Assembly (NCBI GenBank): GCA_024305745.1
Contig: JAHRBS010000004.1
Span: 2,480,001 to 2,544,000 of the forward strand
Length of the DNA stretch: 64,000 nucleotides
Reading direction: 5' to 3'
Source of the DNA: Polyporus tsugae
Taxonomy: Eukaryota > Basidiomycota > Agaricomycetes > Polyporales > Polyporaceae
Part shown: positions 45,916 to 57,547 of the stretch, one piece after another
How positions within the stretch are numbered: the stretch's first letter is position 1
How the letters are laid out: every line of letters starts with the position of its first letter
Program-made: the position numbers and the translations under genes
The notes under the pieces: model-generated
Told to the model about the DNA's origin: nothing
Databases searched by the model: none
Seen by the model: the letters and a program-made list of their open reading frames with translations, nothing else

Positions 45916-48416
45916 ATGTCTCACAACTCAGACGATCCCCACGCCAACCCCAGCTTCACCCAGGATCTTTCGGGAGATGGAGTCAGAGACGGGAGTGCCT
46001 CCAGTCGGGAGAGACTGCAAGGCATCCTAGACGGTGAGATTACTACTTCTCCGTGTCTTGCATCCCTGACATGCATCTCAGCACTTCTAGGTACTTCAAC
46101 TTCTAATGGTGATAGTGCCACGGAGTCACTGTCCATCGAGGACTTGCAGCGCATACTGAGCATCTTCTCCTCACGCGAGTTGCCCTCCCGCGGAGTTACT
46201 GAGTATTCTCTCGTGGAAGATGAAGACGGTGACGATGACTATGTCGAAGAGGACGACGAGGAGACTGGATACCCATACAACTGGGGATCAGCTAGCCATG
46301 CTCGCCCGTGGGATCGCTCTCGCGGCTGGTGGCCCAAGATCTCAGAACCTCAGAGGGACGGTTTGCACCTATTATACAGTGGGGAGTTTGGTCGCGCACT
46401 TCATCAAATTCAATCACGCAAGGACCAGAATAACGTTTCCCGCAACCTCCTCAACAGAGGCATGAGCTCGCGACCGACCCCCAAGGAAGACATTACATGC
46501 GTGCGTGTTATTCACCTGCCCAAATACCTCCTAGTCTTATTGTCCAATAGGACATCCTCCCAAATTCTAGTGGGACTGCCGTTGCTTCCTATCCCGCAAA
46601 CGCCTATGTTGGACAGTTCTCTTCCGGTAGGTCTATATACTCGGTCTCATTCCTTTGGTCTGACATGGGCTCCAGACTCGGCATTTTACTACACTTGCGT
46701 GCGAAGTGAGTATGTCGTTCTATTTGTGACCAGCACATGTACCGATGGTGCTCCGCAGACTTCCGCCTTCACGTCTACGACACGGCTGCCCCCCTCAAAG
46801 CAACTGCCCGGCGGTCAGGTGACGGCCATGCTACGACCATGGAGGTCATCAAGACAATCCAAGCAGCTCCTGGTCGCTGGACTATCACAGACTCTCATCT
46901 GAGTCCAGACAACCAAAGGATGATCTATGCGTCGGTTGTAAGTAATGTCGGACGCCTTTGCAGGAACTACCCGTTGAAAGTCCCATGTAGTCCAGTACGG
47001 TGCACATGACATCGACCTTGGATGCGTCGACGGAACAAACGCCCATATCCTTCAATGATCCTGCCCCGGCTCGCGGACGTCGAGGGTGGGACTGGGAAGA
47101 CGATAATGAGTATGACATCTGGAGTTGCAAGTTCTCCGCCGACGGTAACGAAGTCATTGCTGGCGGGTGCCGCATGATTTTCGGTATGTTTGCCTTAGTG
47201 TGTCCCAGGTCTCCCATTAACGACTCTTCAGTTTATGATCTCATCGCTGATCGAAGGACCGTCAAAATATCTGGGCATACCAACGACGTGAACAGCTGTT
47301 GTTGGGCGGACACTGCGTCCGGAAACGTGCTCATCAGTGCGTCCGATGATACATTTGTCAAGGTTTGGTAGGTCAGTTCCCCAAGCATCTTGCGGTTCGT
47401 ACTCATCCAAAGACAGGGACCGTCGATCCTTGGCTGAAACTAGGAAGCCTTCCGGTGTGCTCATTGGACACACGGAGGGAATTACACACGTCTCGGCAAA
47501 AGGCGACGGTCGGTATGTCATCTCGAACGGAAAGGACCAGATTTTACGGCTCTGGGACCTGCGTATGATGCGGAGCAACGCGGACTTCGAGGCTGTAGCG
47601 CATGAACATTACGGTATTCCTCGATTCGACTACCGGTGCGTGCATTTGTATTTCTTGCCCATCGGTATATCTTGACTTATAACTGTCACAGAGGAGAAAA
47701 CTATCCCCGCCCGAAGGTTAAGCAGCACCCTCTTGACTGTAGTGTGATGAAGTACACAGGACATGAAGTCCTGCGTACCCTCATCCGGTGTCACTTCAGT
47801 CCGGCTGAGACGACCGGTCAGCAGTATATCTACTCTGGTTCGTCCGATGGCAAAATACACGTGCGTCATGGGACATACTTTGACCGGGAATCCGTATTGA
47901 TCGCTACAACTTAGATCTGGTCATTAGATGGACGGGTGGTTCAAGTGCTTGATCGGTCGCATACATTGTCCATGGCTCTTGACCCCTCTGCTCCTGACCC
48001 TCAAGACATCACGCCTGCGCGCGTGCGGCCATGTGTCCGAGATGTCAGTTGGCACTCGCAGGTAGGTCGATTTGATTGTCTCGCCAATTTTGACATCTCA
48101 TATTTCGTTGCCTCGTTTTAGCAACCTATTCTGATGAGCACCGGTTGGCTCGGTCGCCACTGGGGTATGTCAGAGGGTAGCGTCGTCGCACGACACGAGG
48201 TAAGCAAAGGCCCATTTGCGTTCAAGTCGAAGTCTGACGGGGCCGTCTTAGTGGAAGGGACTCTCAAAGTTGCGAAATAAACTGGAAGATCATGCCGAGA
48301 AACAGAAGCTTGAGCGTGCTGAGCGTGCGCAACGACGGTCGAAGCGTCGAGACGCCATGCCCGGAACTTTCGTGGCCGACGCTTCTGACGAAGGTTCCGA
48401 GATGGAGGTCCTATGA
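45916..48416 (+). CDS. DCAF11-like WD40 protein (CUL4-DDB1 substrate receptor)
   Basis: DCAF11/LEC14B proteins load substrates onto the CUL4-DDB1 ubiquitin ligase. The start is ATG 45916 (MSHNSDDPHANPSFTQDLSG). An acidic stretch (EDGDDDYVEEDDEETG) precedes the family's N-terminal signature SRKDQNNVSRNLLNRGMSSR. WD40 blades follow in short exons: DFRLHVYDTAAPLKATARRS, WTITDSHLSPDNQRMIYAS, DIWSCKFSADGNEVIAGGCR, KISGHTNDVNSCCWADTASG, ASDDTFVKVWDRRSLAETRK, GHTEGITHVSAKGDGRYVIS and GKDQILRLWDLRMM. Then TGHEVLRTLIRCHFSPAETT, SGSSDGKIHIWSLDGRVVQV and CVRDVSWHSQQPILMSTGWL appear. The last two are DWDxR-like positions used to bind DDB1. A basic helix (KLERAERAQRRSKRRD) and the end EGSEMEVL follow, with TGA at 48414-48416. 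The order matches DCAF11 well. Confidence 0.88.
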
Positions 48417-48859
48417 GCACGGGTAACTGTTCCATAGATTCTTTTTTGACGTGTCAGCTATCGGGGTGGGGATGGAGCTAGAACGCGGTGAGGAGAGAGC
48501 CTGAGGACGGCGCAGAGACAGCCCTGAGACTGGAGCTGCGAGTGATTCTGACCCTCGCCAGCTGTGGTGTACGTCGCTCGTAGCGTAGCCGATGTTGTAC
48601 TTTAAGTAGGTTTGGACTGTATAACCACCTCTAGACTTGGATGCCTGACTAGCGATACGCGCTCGATACGCGCCGGTGGTTCGTCAAAGTCCGTGGTGTC
48701 GTTGGAGTGTCCTTAAGCTTGGCATCTGGGTCGCGCGCTGCGGAGGCGCTACATGCCACCCCTATCCCAGGGTGGCTAGGGCTGTACGCGCGGTCTTACA
48801 CTCTTCTTCCTATACTTTCGTCTCTACATCCACCCCAGACTATACACAACCGTCGAACG
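48417..48859. promoter_or_regulatory. Spacer and promoter of the trefoil-like gene
   Basis: 443 bp between two plus-strand genes. The last 60 bp are C/T-rich and lead to the ATG. The direct repeat CGATACGCGCTCGATACGCGC lies near 48653-48673. No gene is seen. Confidence 0.45.
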
Positions 48860-49850
48860 ATGCTCATCACGTCTGACAAGGAAGCAGCAATGCAAACAAC
48901 ACCACCGCTCAACGCCGAACTGAACACTTACGGATTCCCTCAGGGCTACTTCATGCTGCGCTCTCTAGCGACAGACCGCGTCCTCGATGTAGCACAAGGT
49001 CTATTGGAGGACGGAACTTGCGTCATCCTGTGGCCCATGACTGAGACATCTCTCGTGGAGAGTAAGTCCCCGAACTCTATGGGCCCCACCACGAGCAACC
49101 CCTGATAACATGGGAACAGCAATGAGGAAACCCGACAGCAACAACCAGGTTTGTCACATGGGAGCTCCCCTTCTGGTGCAAGCTAACAACTCCTTGATAC
49201 AGGTCTTCTTCATCGATACTTCTGGCGCGTTGTGCTCCAGGTCTTCGGGACACGCCATCGATGTTCAAGGTATATCTTACGATAATGTAGACCTTCCTGG
49301 AAGCCTGGCATTGACCTCACTGCATCCAGATGAAGGCCTCGTCCTCCGCCACAGGAAACCAGTGACGTACCCCTTCCCCAACGCAGAGTCGCACCCTCTT
49401 CCACGCTTCGCCTACCATCCGAGCACAAGGGAGCTCACCGTGACGTTCGCATATGACCCTTCCTACCCTGCCTCGCGGCGCGAAAGCGCATCCGGCGTTT
49501 GGAAAACGAAGACTTACTACCTGAGCGCTGTCCCCGTGCGCAAACCTCCGACGTTGATTGACAACGCGTCGGCTCTCCTTACCGCCGCAGTGGCGGGAGG
49601 AATGTCCCTCTTTGGATCAACGACAACGAACGCGACCCCGGACGAGGTCTTCGACGGGCAGATCGACCTGAACGAGAGCGATCTCGCGGAGCAGGACAGG
49701 AACGAAGCCGAGGAGATAGACGACTCTCCGGACTGGTTGCGTCCGGTGAAGGCGATCGGGCTTACGACGGAGGAGGCCATTGGTGCGAGTGACAAGGCGA
49801 AGCTGCGACGTCAGTGGGAGATCCTCCCATTGAGGCACATAAGGCGATAG
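48860..49850 (+). CDS. Ricin-B-like beta-trefoil protein of unknown role
   Basis: The start is ATG 48860 (MLITSDKEAAMQTTPPLNAE). The N-terminal half has trefoil-like strands: FPQGYFMLRSLATDRVLDVA, GLLEDGTCVILWPMTETSLV, then across short introns KPDSNNQVFFIDTSGALCSR and SSGHAIDVQGISYD. The repeated pattern (x-L-D-V-x-x-G, then Q-x-F-x-I, then L-C-S-x-x-S-G-x-x-I-D-V) is that of ricin-B lectin repeats, but the sugar-binding QxW is changed to QVF, so lectin activity is doubtful. The second half is a beta-rich region, then a linker with a short hydrophobic stretch (LLTAAVAGGMSLFGS) and an acidic end with NESDLAEQDRNEAEEIDD. It lacks a signal peptide, so it is likely intracellular. The function is unknown. 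Confidence 0.72.
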
Positions 49851-50368
49851 ACCGGCGGTATATGATTTCCGTGTTCTCTTCGCACCGTGATCAGTTTACT
49901 TATAGGCTCCGGGTCCCGTTCGGCGTTCACGCTAGCTCTGTGTTCTCGCGTTTAGGTTTGGACCGACTGCGGATGAAGTGTCAGCTGGGTTGTTCATGCG
50001 AATGTGTACGATTCTCTTCAATATGGAGTGGTTGGGCGATATATGGAGGCGGAGATTGGGAGCGTATCTGACGCGAGACTCGGGTTCAAAGACTCATGGG
50101 ATCTACTTATCTCGGGTAGGCGGGCACGTGGGGGCGACACTAGTAGTGAGCCTGACTCGCGAGTCGTCGGAGCGATCCAGGTCCTTCCTTGAATCGTTAT
50201 CATCGTGGTTCGGCTGGCCCGACAATGCTTCCTATCATCCATGGGTTCATGCCGACGATAAGTGCCCACTTATAAGGATCGTCCAGAACCCCGTCGCACA
50301 ACTGGTCGCTATCCAGAAGAGCCATCCAAAGAGGTTTAGCTGCTGTGTACTGCTGACGGTTTCCACAG
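49851..50368. promoter_or_regulatory. Spacer and promoter of the agmatinase-like gene
   Basis: 518 bp. Long open frames are present on the plus strand (49978-50457), but they lack protein character and overlap the next start. TATATG-type AT sequence occurs at about 49859 and 50039. No assigned element. Confidence 0.45.
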
Positions 50369-52148
50369 ATGGCCAAGACCTCCTTCAGAACGCTCATAGG
50401 AGCAGCGATCGTTCTCACCAATTTGCCTTTCGCGCAGTCGCATCGCAGCCAGGGTAATCACCAGGGCCACGTCCAGGTCCCCTTAGAGGAATTCGCTCAA
50501 CCAAGCTCGACTGGCTCACAAACATGGCTGGAGAAGTACGGCAAGCAGATAGACCAAGTCTTCTCCGGTCCATTATCGTTCTCCCACCTCCCATACTCGC
50601 GCTGCCTCGAGGATGAAAGTGCGCAATTTGATATTGCCCTCCTTGGCATGCCGTTCGACACTGCGGTGAGCTACCGGCCGGGGGCACGTTTTGGGCCATA
50701 CGCTATTCGCTCGGGGAGCAGACGACAACGCGAAAGCCGTGGATATACCCTTTCCTGGAAGGTCAACCCCTATGAACTCGGCCCTAGTATCATGGACTGC
50801 GGGGACGTGAGTCGATGTGCCACACTGTCATACAAACATGAAACAGCTGACTGTAGTCTTTTGCGCTCGAAGATCCCTGTGAACCCTTTTGACAACGCCT
50901 TGGCCATTGATCAGATGGAGGTCGCATACTCCACGCTCCTGGCACGGTCACCAGCAACAGGCAGCGCTGTCGCTTCAGCTACCCAGAAATTTGCCAAGGA
51001 TGGCAAGCAACACCCTCGTATTATTAGGTAGGTGGTGGGGACACTCATACGTCTCATAAGGTGGTCTATCAACTAACGGCTGTACCCTATAGTTTGGGTG
51101 GCGACCACACCATCGTGCTCCCTATTCTGCGGTCGCTCAACAAAGTCTATGGTCCCGTGTCGGTAATCCATTTCGATGCCCATCTGGACACATGGCCCGC
51201 CTACGCGGGCTCGACATCCGAGCAGTCCCGTGTTACCCACGGGACGTTCTTCTACCTCGCAAACGAGGAGGGGCTGATGACCAACACCAGCATCCACGCA
51301 GGCATTCGATGCAAGCTCGCTGTACGTCCTCCCAAAATGCCAACTTTACCTCAGTGCGAAATCAACTCATACATTTTCTCACTTAACAGGGTGTGGGAGA
51401 TTTGGAGAACGATGCATCTGTCGGGTTCCAGGTGATTTCGACGGACGACATTGATGACTTCGGGGTGACCGAGATCATCAGACGCATCCGTGAGCGTGTC
51501 GGGGACTCCCCTGTATATCTCAGGTTCGCACTGTCCTGAATTGTCTAGTATTCACTTTGCTGACCTTGCGTCAGCCTGGACATTGATGTCATAGGTTAGT
51601 AGACCTCACGGTCCATTGGCCGCTTACAAACTCCAAGCATAACCCTTTACTCATATCAACTACACGATTTCAGACCCTGGCCTCGCACCTGCCACGGGCA
51701 CACCCGAGGCAGGAGGCTGGACGACTCGTGAAGTGAAGCGGATAATCCGGGGCCTTGCGGGCCTCAATTTCGTGTAAGTCCCCCGCTCCACCCCTCTATC
51801 CACCTTGTTGGCCGTGCGCAGCCGTCCCGGTGGCCCGTGCGCAGCCACCTACATTCACACAACACGCCACTGACGTCCGGCACACCCCCAGAGGCGCAGA
51901 CATCGTGGAGGTTGCCCCCGCGTATGACAACGGTACGTCCCCACACTCCCCGCTCCCCGTGGTCTGTGGTGCACCCGTGCTTATTAACATTCGCTGATGC
52001 CTATCATCCGTGTTTTCCTACACCCGCCGCAGCCGAGATTACGGGCATCGCTGCCGCAGATATCGTGCATGACTTCTTGTCCATGCTGTTGTCCTCACAG
52101 CCACCCACGCCGCACAGCACATTTGCACCTGCCAAGGACGAGTTGTGA
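50369..52148 (+). CDS. Arginase/agmatinase-family ureohydrolase with signal peptide
   Basis: This family hydrolyses guanidino compounds such as agmatine, releasing urea, with two Mn ions. The start is ATG 50369. [20 protein letters not shown] plus FAQS is a clear signal peptide, so the enzyme should enter the secretory path. The body has [20 protein letters not shown] and [13 protein letters not shown] (agmatinase signature). The metal-binding motifs are complete: [48 protein letters not shown] and [19 protein letters not shown]. The end has [20 protein letters not shown] and [17 protein letters not shown]. All His and Asp ligands are present, so it should be active. Several introns of about 50-70 bp are needed. 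The substrate (agmatine or another guanidine) cannot be told by eye. Confidence 0.92.
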
Positions 52149-52653
52149 ACGACGAAGGGTAAAGAAGGCCGCGATCGATATTCAACGGATATTGATCGTA
52201 CCAACAGGATAAGGGTTGAGGCCTTGAGGGTGGTGCCATAGAATGAAGCAGGCTTGTGTCGGATATCTCGAATGCTGCGACCACGGACCAGAGGTCCTCG
52301 ACAAACAACGGGGATGGATGACCTCTTTGTTGATATGGAAGCGGGTAGAGAGTATGGATGCGTCTGTATGTCGTAGTAGTGCCGTAGCAAGCGTCGCAGT
52401 GGCTAATGTACATCGAATGTCAGACTGCAATAGTGTAACAGTAACTATGCAGACTCGGAACGAGTGCCCAAGGTCGGTTGAATAATTACGGCATATAATA
52501 GGGGGTCGATGATGGAAAAGGGGGTGGATTCGTGTCGTGTCCGCATTATACAAATCCCAAATGAACCAGGGTCCATGTATACGTAGCACACGAAATACAA
52601 AAAAGTGAAGGAGGAAACGTGAGTGCGAAGGGAGACAGACAGGAGGGAGGGAA
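52149..52653. other. Convergent 3' flanks
   Basis: 505 bp between the agmatinase-like stop and the PalI-like stop. Minus-strand open frames here have no protein character. No repeat is seen. Confidence 0.5.
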
Positions 52654-54460
52654 TCAGTGCTTCGCGCCCCATTGCCCTGGCGGCTGCGCAGTCGCAGCGT
52701 CATACATGGGAGGAGCGTCATTGTAGTGAGGCTCCTCGTGTACGGGCACCATCTGAGGCATGGACGGTGTAGGGTCGCGAGGCCCCCGTGGACTCGCAGG
52801 TTGAGGCATCGGCGGCGGTGATACATTCGTGTTGATCGGGTATGTCGTCGCAGTCGTCGCACTGTAGACCGACGAGCTGGGTGCAGGAGACGCACGGCTC
52901 CGGTCGAGCACTGGGACGACGTTGGCGCCGTAGCCACCTCCACCAAGCGTGTAGTTGCGTTCAGGGGTTGCACGGTACGGGTTGGTGTTTGCAGGGGCGG
53001 CAGCAGTCGCTGGAGATGACGTAGAAGCCTGGCCGTACATGTAGCTCGAAGCATTGTACGCGTCGGGGCTGAATTGGGTCTGCGAGGGCTGCGCGGCAAA
53101 GGGATCGACCACGTTGTAACCAGGTCCTGTGTTGTACGCGGCGTTATCTTGTTGTGAGACCGCCGAATGGTCTGACAACAGTGTCAGTACCCGGTGGAGC
53201 GGTGACGTGCTCGGTTTACTCACAAGAAGTTCCCCGAGGTCCGTGTCCATAGCCCGAAGCGGCACTGGGCTGTTGCCGGTGATCGTACTGGCCATAGGCA
53301 TTCGCCGCCAAGTAGCCACCTGCAGCGGCACCCGCAGCGGCAGCCGGCGCGATTGAGGGAGCGTAAGGGTCACTGTATGCACTCTGGGTATGTGTGCTAC
53401 CCTGGCGGACCGGCGCGGCAGGAGCACTGTTGTTGTAGTAGGCATCCACTGCACGGCTGCCGGGCGCAGCCTGAGCATATCCGCCAGCGTATGTGGTTTG
53501 CTGGTTAGCTTGGCGCGCATACGCCGCGGTTCCTGCGCCCAGCCCGGCACCGTTGGAAGGCGCCTCCGAGTGGTAAGGGACGATATTGCCGCTCTCCTCG
53601 ATGTATTGGTCGTGCTCGTCGGCCTTGGACGTCAGCGGCTGGCGCTCGTACTCCTGGAAAGCGGGGAGGCCGACCTCGTTCTTGCCTGCGGCCTGGCGCG
53701 CCTTCCTGTCGGCCTCTGCCTTGACGGCCTGCAACCGCATCTGGTCGGCATAGCCGGTGTCCACAGTGGGCCGTGCCTCTCGATCAAGGCCACGGGGGCG
53801 TCTCCTGATACAGCATCTGCCGAGGCCGTAGAAGCAACCTGCGAAGAAGAGAAGGACCCATGCCGCGAGCGTAAGCCAGAGGGCGATACCTATCTCAGCG
53901 TGTCCTCCGCTATCGTTCACGCGGGCCTTGGTGAGGAAGAAGAGGACGACATCGAAGATGAAGGCGACCATGGCAACAGCGGCTGAGAAACCGGAGACAC
54001 AGGTGCTGCAGTAGGTCATGGACATCTCGCGGACGTGGGCGAGGAGACCGAAGACGGCGGAGATACCGGCAAGAATGAGGGCAACGATATGGAGCACGAG
54101 TGCGTAAGTGATCCATTTCACCAGTACCTCAGGGATTTGGATTTTGGTCGTGTTGTCGAGCAGGGCGTTGATGTCTGATAATGTAACGAGCTGCAGAAAC
54201 CGAACGCGAGTGTGGACAGTCTTAGACTTACCGATTTTATATCCTACGGTTGGCTTAGAGCAAGTCTGGTTTCCATTGAGGTCTAGACAGTATCCCAGGG
54301 TGCCGAGGGTAATAACGCCTGTCTGTCCCTGCTCTGTGAGGGTGGCCTTGAGGAAGAAAATGGACTTGATAATGGGTACATTGAAGGAGACGACGGCGAG
54401 GAGGATGGTTGCTACGAGAGTAACAAGGAAGCCAGGGGTTGCTGGGCGCAGGAGGCCCAT
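52654..54460 (-). CDS. PalI/Rim9-type (SUR7/PalI family) membrane protein
   Basis: PalI/Rim9 assists the PalH/Rim21 ambient-pH sensor at the plasma membrane. The start is ATG 54460 (MGLLRPATPGFLVTLVATIL). There are four transmembrane helices: FLVTLVATILLAVVSFNVPI, WITYALVLHIVALILAGISA, CVSGFSAAVAMVAFIFDVVL and ALWLTLAAWVLLFFAGCFYG. The first loop has GVITLGTLGYCLDLNGNQTC, with the GxxGYC pattern typical of the family. The long cytosolic tail starts with basic CCIRRRPRGLDREARP and is rich in Ala, Tyr, Pro and Gln. It ends EEPHYNDAPPMYDAATAQPP. The PPxY-like/PMYD elements could recruit Nedd4-type or arrestin partners, which is inference. The last exon is about 500 bp. At least two introns are present. 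Confidence 0.85.
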
Positions 54461-54858
54461 GGCTGGAAAGTAAAAGGGAAAGGTGGGATGATAAGGAGAA
54501 GCGCGAGGGGGACGAAACTTGAGAGCGAGATGGCAGACGGATAGTGTTGGAGCACACTGCGATGGAGACTCAAGTGAGGATACTGTATCCGCCAGTGCCA
54601 GTGGGGCTGTGCTCACAGCGGCAACCGGGCGCCAACATACCGCAGTACAGGCGCCGGCCCGCCTCCGTCGCCTCGGATGCTCATGCACATGAACCGTTAC
54701 CATACACCGCCTGCCTACGGCTTCCTTTCCTGTACAGGCTTCCCTAGTGACCAGGCTCGTTTGTTTGATGTTGCGACGCCGCGCTGGCCTGAGTAGCATC
54801 AAATTGGATTAATGACGCCGTCAACAACAATCTCACGTCGACCAACTCTGCCCAGTCG
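54461..54858. promoter_or_regulatory. PalI-like promoter and GNAT-1 3' flank
   Basis: 398 bp between two minus-strand genes. The segment nearest the PalI-like start is purine-rich on the plus strand, so it is C/T-rich on the coding strand. Nothing else is seen. Confidence 0.45.
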
Positions 54859-55669
54859 CTATGGCTGTCTTCCCCCGCCCAACTGCCACCACAGAACATG
54901 AAAGCCCTCAATCAGTTCCCCTGCGCTCGTCACTTTCTGCCTCCACACAGTGTCCACCATCCGAAATCCCAGCTTCTCCAGAACACGTATGCTCCCCTGA
55001 TTGCCAATAATCGTCTCGACTCGTATTTGTCTTGCTCCCATTCGCGGCACCACCCATTTCTCCAACAGAGTTCGCACAACGCAACTCATCAGCCCGCGAT
55101 TATGCAGTGGCGCGGCGAGGTAATCTGCATAACGTGCACGAGCTCGGTTTAAGCGTCCAAAGGTGCGTTCCACATATACACTTACATCCTATGCACCACA
55201 CTATCTCTGGGTCCCCCCGTTTTCTGCCATCGTTGCTTGACACCATCCGCTCCTGTTCTTGTCGGTTTAACAAATCCGGGAAACCGCATCGGGTAAACTC
55301 GATGGCCCCGAGGAAAACTTCCGTTCCGTCCTCCTCTACTCCTCTTAGGCACCCAACCGGACATCCGCTCACGGCCACCGCGGGTCCTTTCGGCTGCTCT
55401 TCATCTGCAACCCGCAGCTCGCCCATTATCGCATCCGACTGCTCTCGGTTTTTTGCTGCCCATTCGTCGGCATGAACATTGAGATAGGGAAACGGTGGAC
55501 CATCGAGCCATTTCTTGACGGGATAGTCGTTCAGGATCGCGACTATGCGCGGAACGTCCCCTTGTCGAGGTGGGGTTATAATGATACGGTCAAATGGGGC
55601 AGGAAGACGGATGAACGGCTCGCCGGTGTGCGGGTGCTGTCCTAGCGGGTGGAACTGAGAAAAGGACAT
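54859..55669 (-). CDS. GNAT acetyltransferase (RimJ/RimL-like), copy 1
   Basis: The protein starts at ATG 55669 (MSFSQFHPLGQHPHTGEPFI). The N-terminal piece continues RLPAPFDRIIITPPRQGDVP, the start strand of an Acetyltransf_3 domain, and then WLDGPPFPYLNVHADEWAAK. The middle has GTEVFLGAIEFTRCGFPDLL. After an intron near IVWCIG, the acetyl-CoA part reads DYLAAPLHNRGLMSCVVRTL, then VVPRMGARQIRVETIIGNQG and SIRVLEKLGFRMVDTVWRQK. It ends FHVLWWQLGGGRQP with TAG at 54861-54859. The Q/R-x-x-G-x-A loop is replaced by HNRGLMS, which still fits a pyrophosphate-binding loop. The substrate is unknown. It is a tandem relative of the next gene. Confidence 0.82.
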
Positions 55670-56096
55670 GGAGGACAGGATGTGGTTGTGGATGTGGATT
55701 GTGCGTAGCCAGGGACAAAGATCTGGTCCGGATCTCCACCATCTTATAACCCGTCGGTCTCAGCTGTAGGTCCATGTCGGCACAAGTTCTCCTTCCCATC
55801 AATTCGTGTTGTCGGTGTCGATGGAGCGGCTCGTTGTCATGTGCAACGACAGAGTGTGAGTGTGATCGTACTTGGGCCGATGTATGGCAAAGGACTATGT
55901 AAGGAACACATCCTCCATTTACAGGCACTCTCTCGCAGGTGTGTGAAAACAGTCCCCTGCTCCCGTGCTACTGAGCATGTCTACAGCTCACCGACCTATC
56001 CCCATCCACGGTGTTGTGTAGTCAGCGCGAACAGCGACGTCGTATCCGAACTTACCGACTCCCCGTCCCGAATCCCGACAGCATCGCATCAGACCG
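55670..56096. promoter_or_regulatory. GNAT-1 promoter and GNAT-2 3' flank
   Basis: 427 bp between two minus-strand acetyltransferase genes. No gene or repeat is seen. Confidence 0.45.
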
Positions 56097-56883
56097 CTAC
56101 TCGGCTTTCCACCACAAGATGTCCATCCCGTCGATGGTGCGTCCCGACTTCAGAGTCCTCCGTATCGGAACCGTTTTCTCATACGTGAACCCAAGTTTCT
56201 CAAACACCCGTCTACTGCCTATGTTGTCCGAAAACGTCTCCACGCGTATCTTGCGCGCACCCATCCGAGGGACGGCCCAATCGCGGATGAACGTTCTGAT
56301 GGCAGCAGTCATGATGCCCTTCCCATGGTGAGAGGATGCAAGGAAGTCTGCCCTCTTTGTCAACGGCAACCTGGAAGAACGATGCGTGCGACGTACCGCC
56401 AATGCACCACACGATCTCTGAATCACCGAGGGTCCTGCCCGCATTGCGTTGCAAGAGGGTCTCCTTCAGCTCTTTGTCGTCCATGTCTGGGTATCGTTCG
56501 CGCACGAACATGATGTCGCCCAGGAACAGGTCGCTACCATCTTCGCGGATCTCCCGTATGATGCGCACGGGAGGGTGCTCCAGGAGGATCGGCGGCTCAT
56601 CCGGCTTCTCCTCGATCGCGTGCTTCAACGTAACGAACGCTGCGTCGGTTCCGTTCGTGATGCTGGTCAGCCACTGGTCTGCGTGCTCTGGCAGATAAGG
56701 GAAAGGCGGGCCTTGGAGGAAGGTGTAGATCGCAGGGTCCGACATGTTCGCCACGATGGCGGGCCCATCGGACATGCGAGGAGGGGTGATGATGACGTTC
56801 TCATGCGGGGCGGGGAGGCGCAAGAAGGGCTCTCCGGTTGTGGGGTTGAACTCGAGAGGATGGAAGTGGGATAGCCTGGACAT
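56097..56883 (-). CDS. GNAT acetyltransferase (RimJ/RimL-like), copy 2
   Basis: The start is ATG 56883 (MSRLSHFHPLEFNPTTGEPF). LRLPAPHENVIITPPRMSDG and LQGPPFPYLPEHADQWLTSI match copy 1 line by line. Then come SDLFLGDIMFVRERYPDMDD and SEIVWCIGG before an intron. The acetyl-CoA part is ADFLASSHHGKGIMTAAIRT (HHGKG loop), VPRMGARKIRVETFSDNIGS and RRVFEKLGFTYEKTVPIRRT. It ends DGMDILWWKAE (stop at 56099-56097). Copy 2 keeps the canonical G-x-G-I/L-M loop better than copy 1. It lies head to head with eEF2. The acceptor substrate is unknown. Confidence 0.84.
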
Positions 56884-57547
56884 GGCGGCGGACAGCCAGT
56901 AGACTCAAGCCTAGGGACCAGTCGGAATCGAAATCACGTCTTACGACGCGATGTCTGAATGCGAGCGAGGAGCCGAGTCACAGTGATGACTGCCGTCCGT
57001 CGTGGGGATAAGTCAGTATCGGCACCCTGCCTGTGTGGAGATTCCCACCGTCCTCTTCATCTTCCATCTAACTTACCTCGGTGCCGTCGGCCCTGACTCC
57101 GACCAGGACTCATGAATGTCTATCATAGGGCAGCGCATCCGACGAGGACGAAGTGTTGCAAAAGCTCGAGCGTAGTTCCTGAGGTGAGTTGGGAGGCAAA
57201 GATTCAAAGATGGCACGCGTAGACACGACTCACGAGTGACTCAGACTGAGAGGCGCGCGCTGGGCTCGAGAGCAGGCGATACTTACTGAGTACTGTACTA
57301 ACTTCAATCGGAGTCAGTTACAGTACTCGTACTAGTACTACGGATGCACGTGCTACTGTGTGCGGAGCCTGCCCTAAAGCGATCGATAAGGCGGAATCCA
57401 CAGACCTTTGAAAGTTTGCACACATCTCGAGTTCTGCGGCCCCGGCGTGTCTGCTCGACTCAACTCTCCCCTATATTTCAGACGACATCCTCGGGGTATC
57501 CCCCCCTCATCTTCCATTTGTCTTCCCCCCTGTAAAAGCTAGTCACC
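56884..57547. promoter_or_regulatory. Divergent promoter region, GNAT-2 / eEF2
   Basis: 664 bp. Five copies of GTACT occur in 50 bp (57290, 57295, 57323, 57329 and 57335). A TATA-like CTATATTTC sits near 57471-57479, about 75 bp before the eEF2 ATG. A strong pyrimidine tract (CCCCCCTCATCTTCC, then TCTTCCCCCC) lies between them. This is the expected layout for a highly expressed fungal gene. The role of the GTACT cluster is unknown. Confidence 0.55.

Noticed and set aside
50415..50699. Minus-strand frame inside the agmatinase-like gene
   Set aside because: It is antisense to conserved catalytic-domain codons and has no protein character.
57472..57482. CTCTCCCCTAT near eEF2 as a further copy of the palindrome family
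   Set aside because: Only one arm end matches and no inverted partner is nearby, so it is a chance match.
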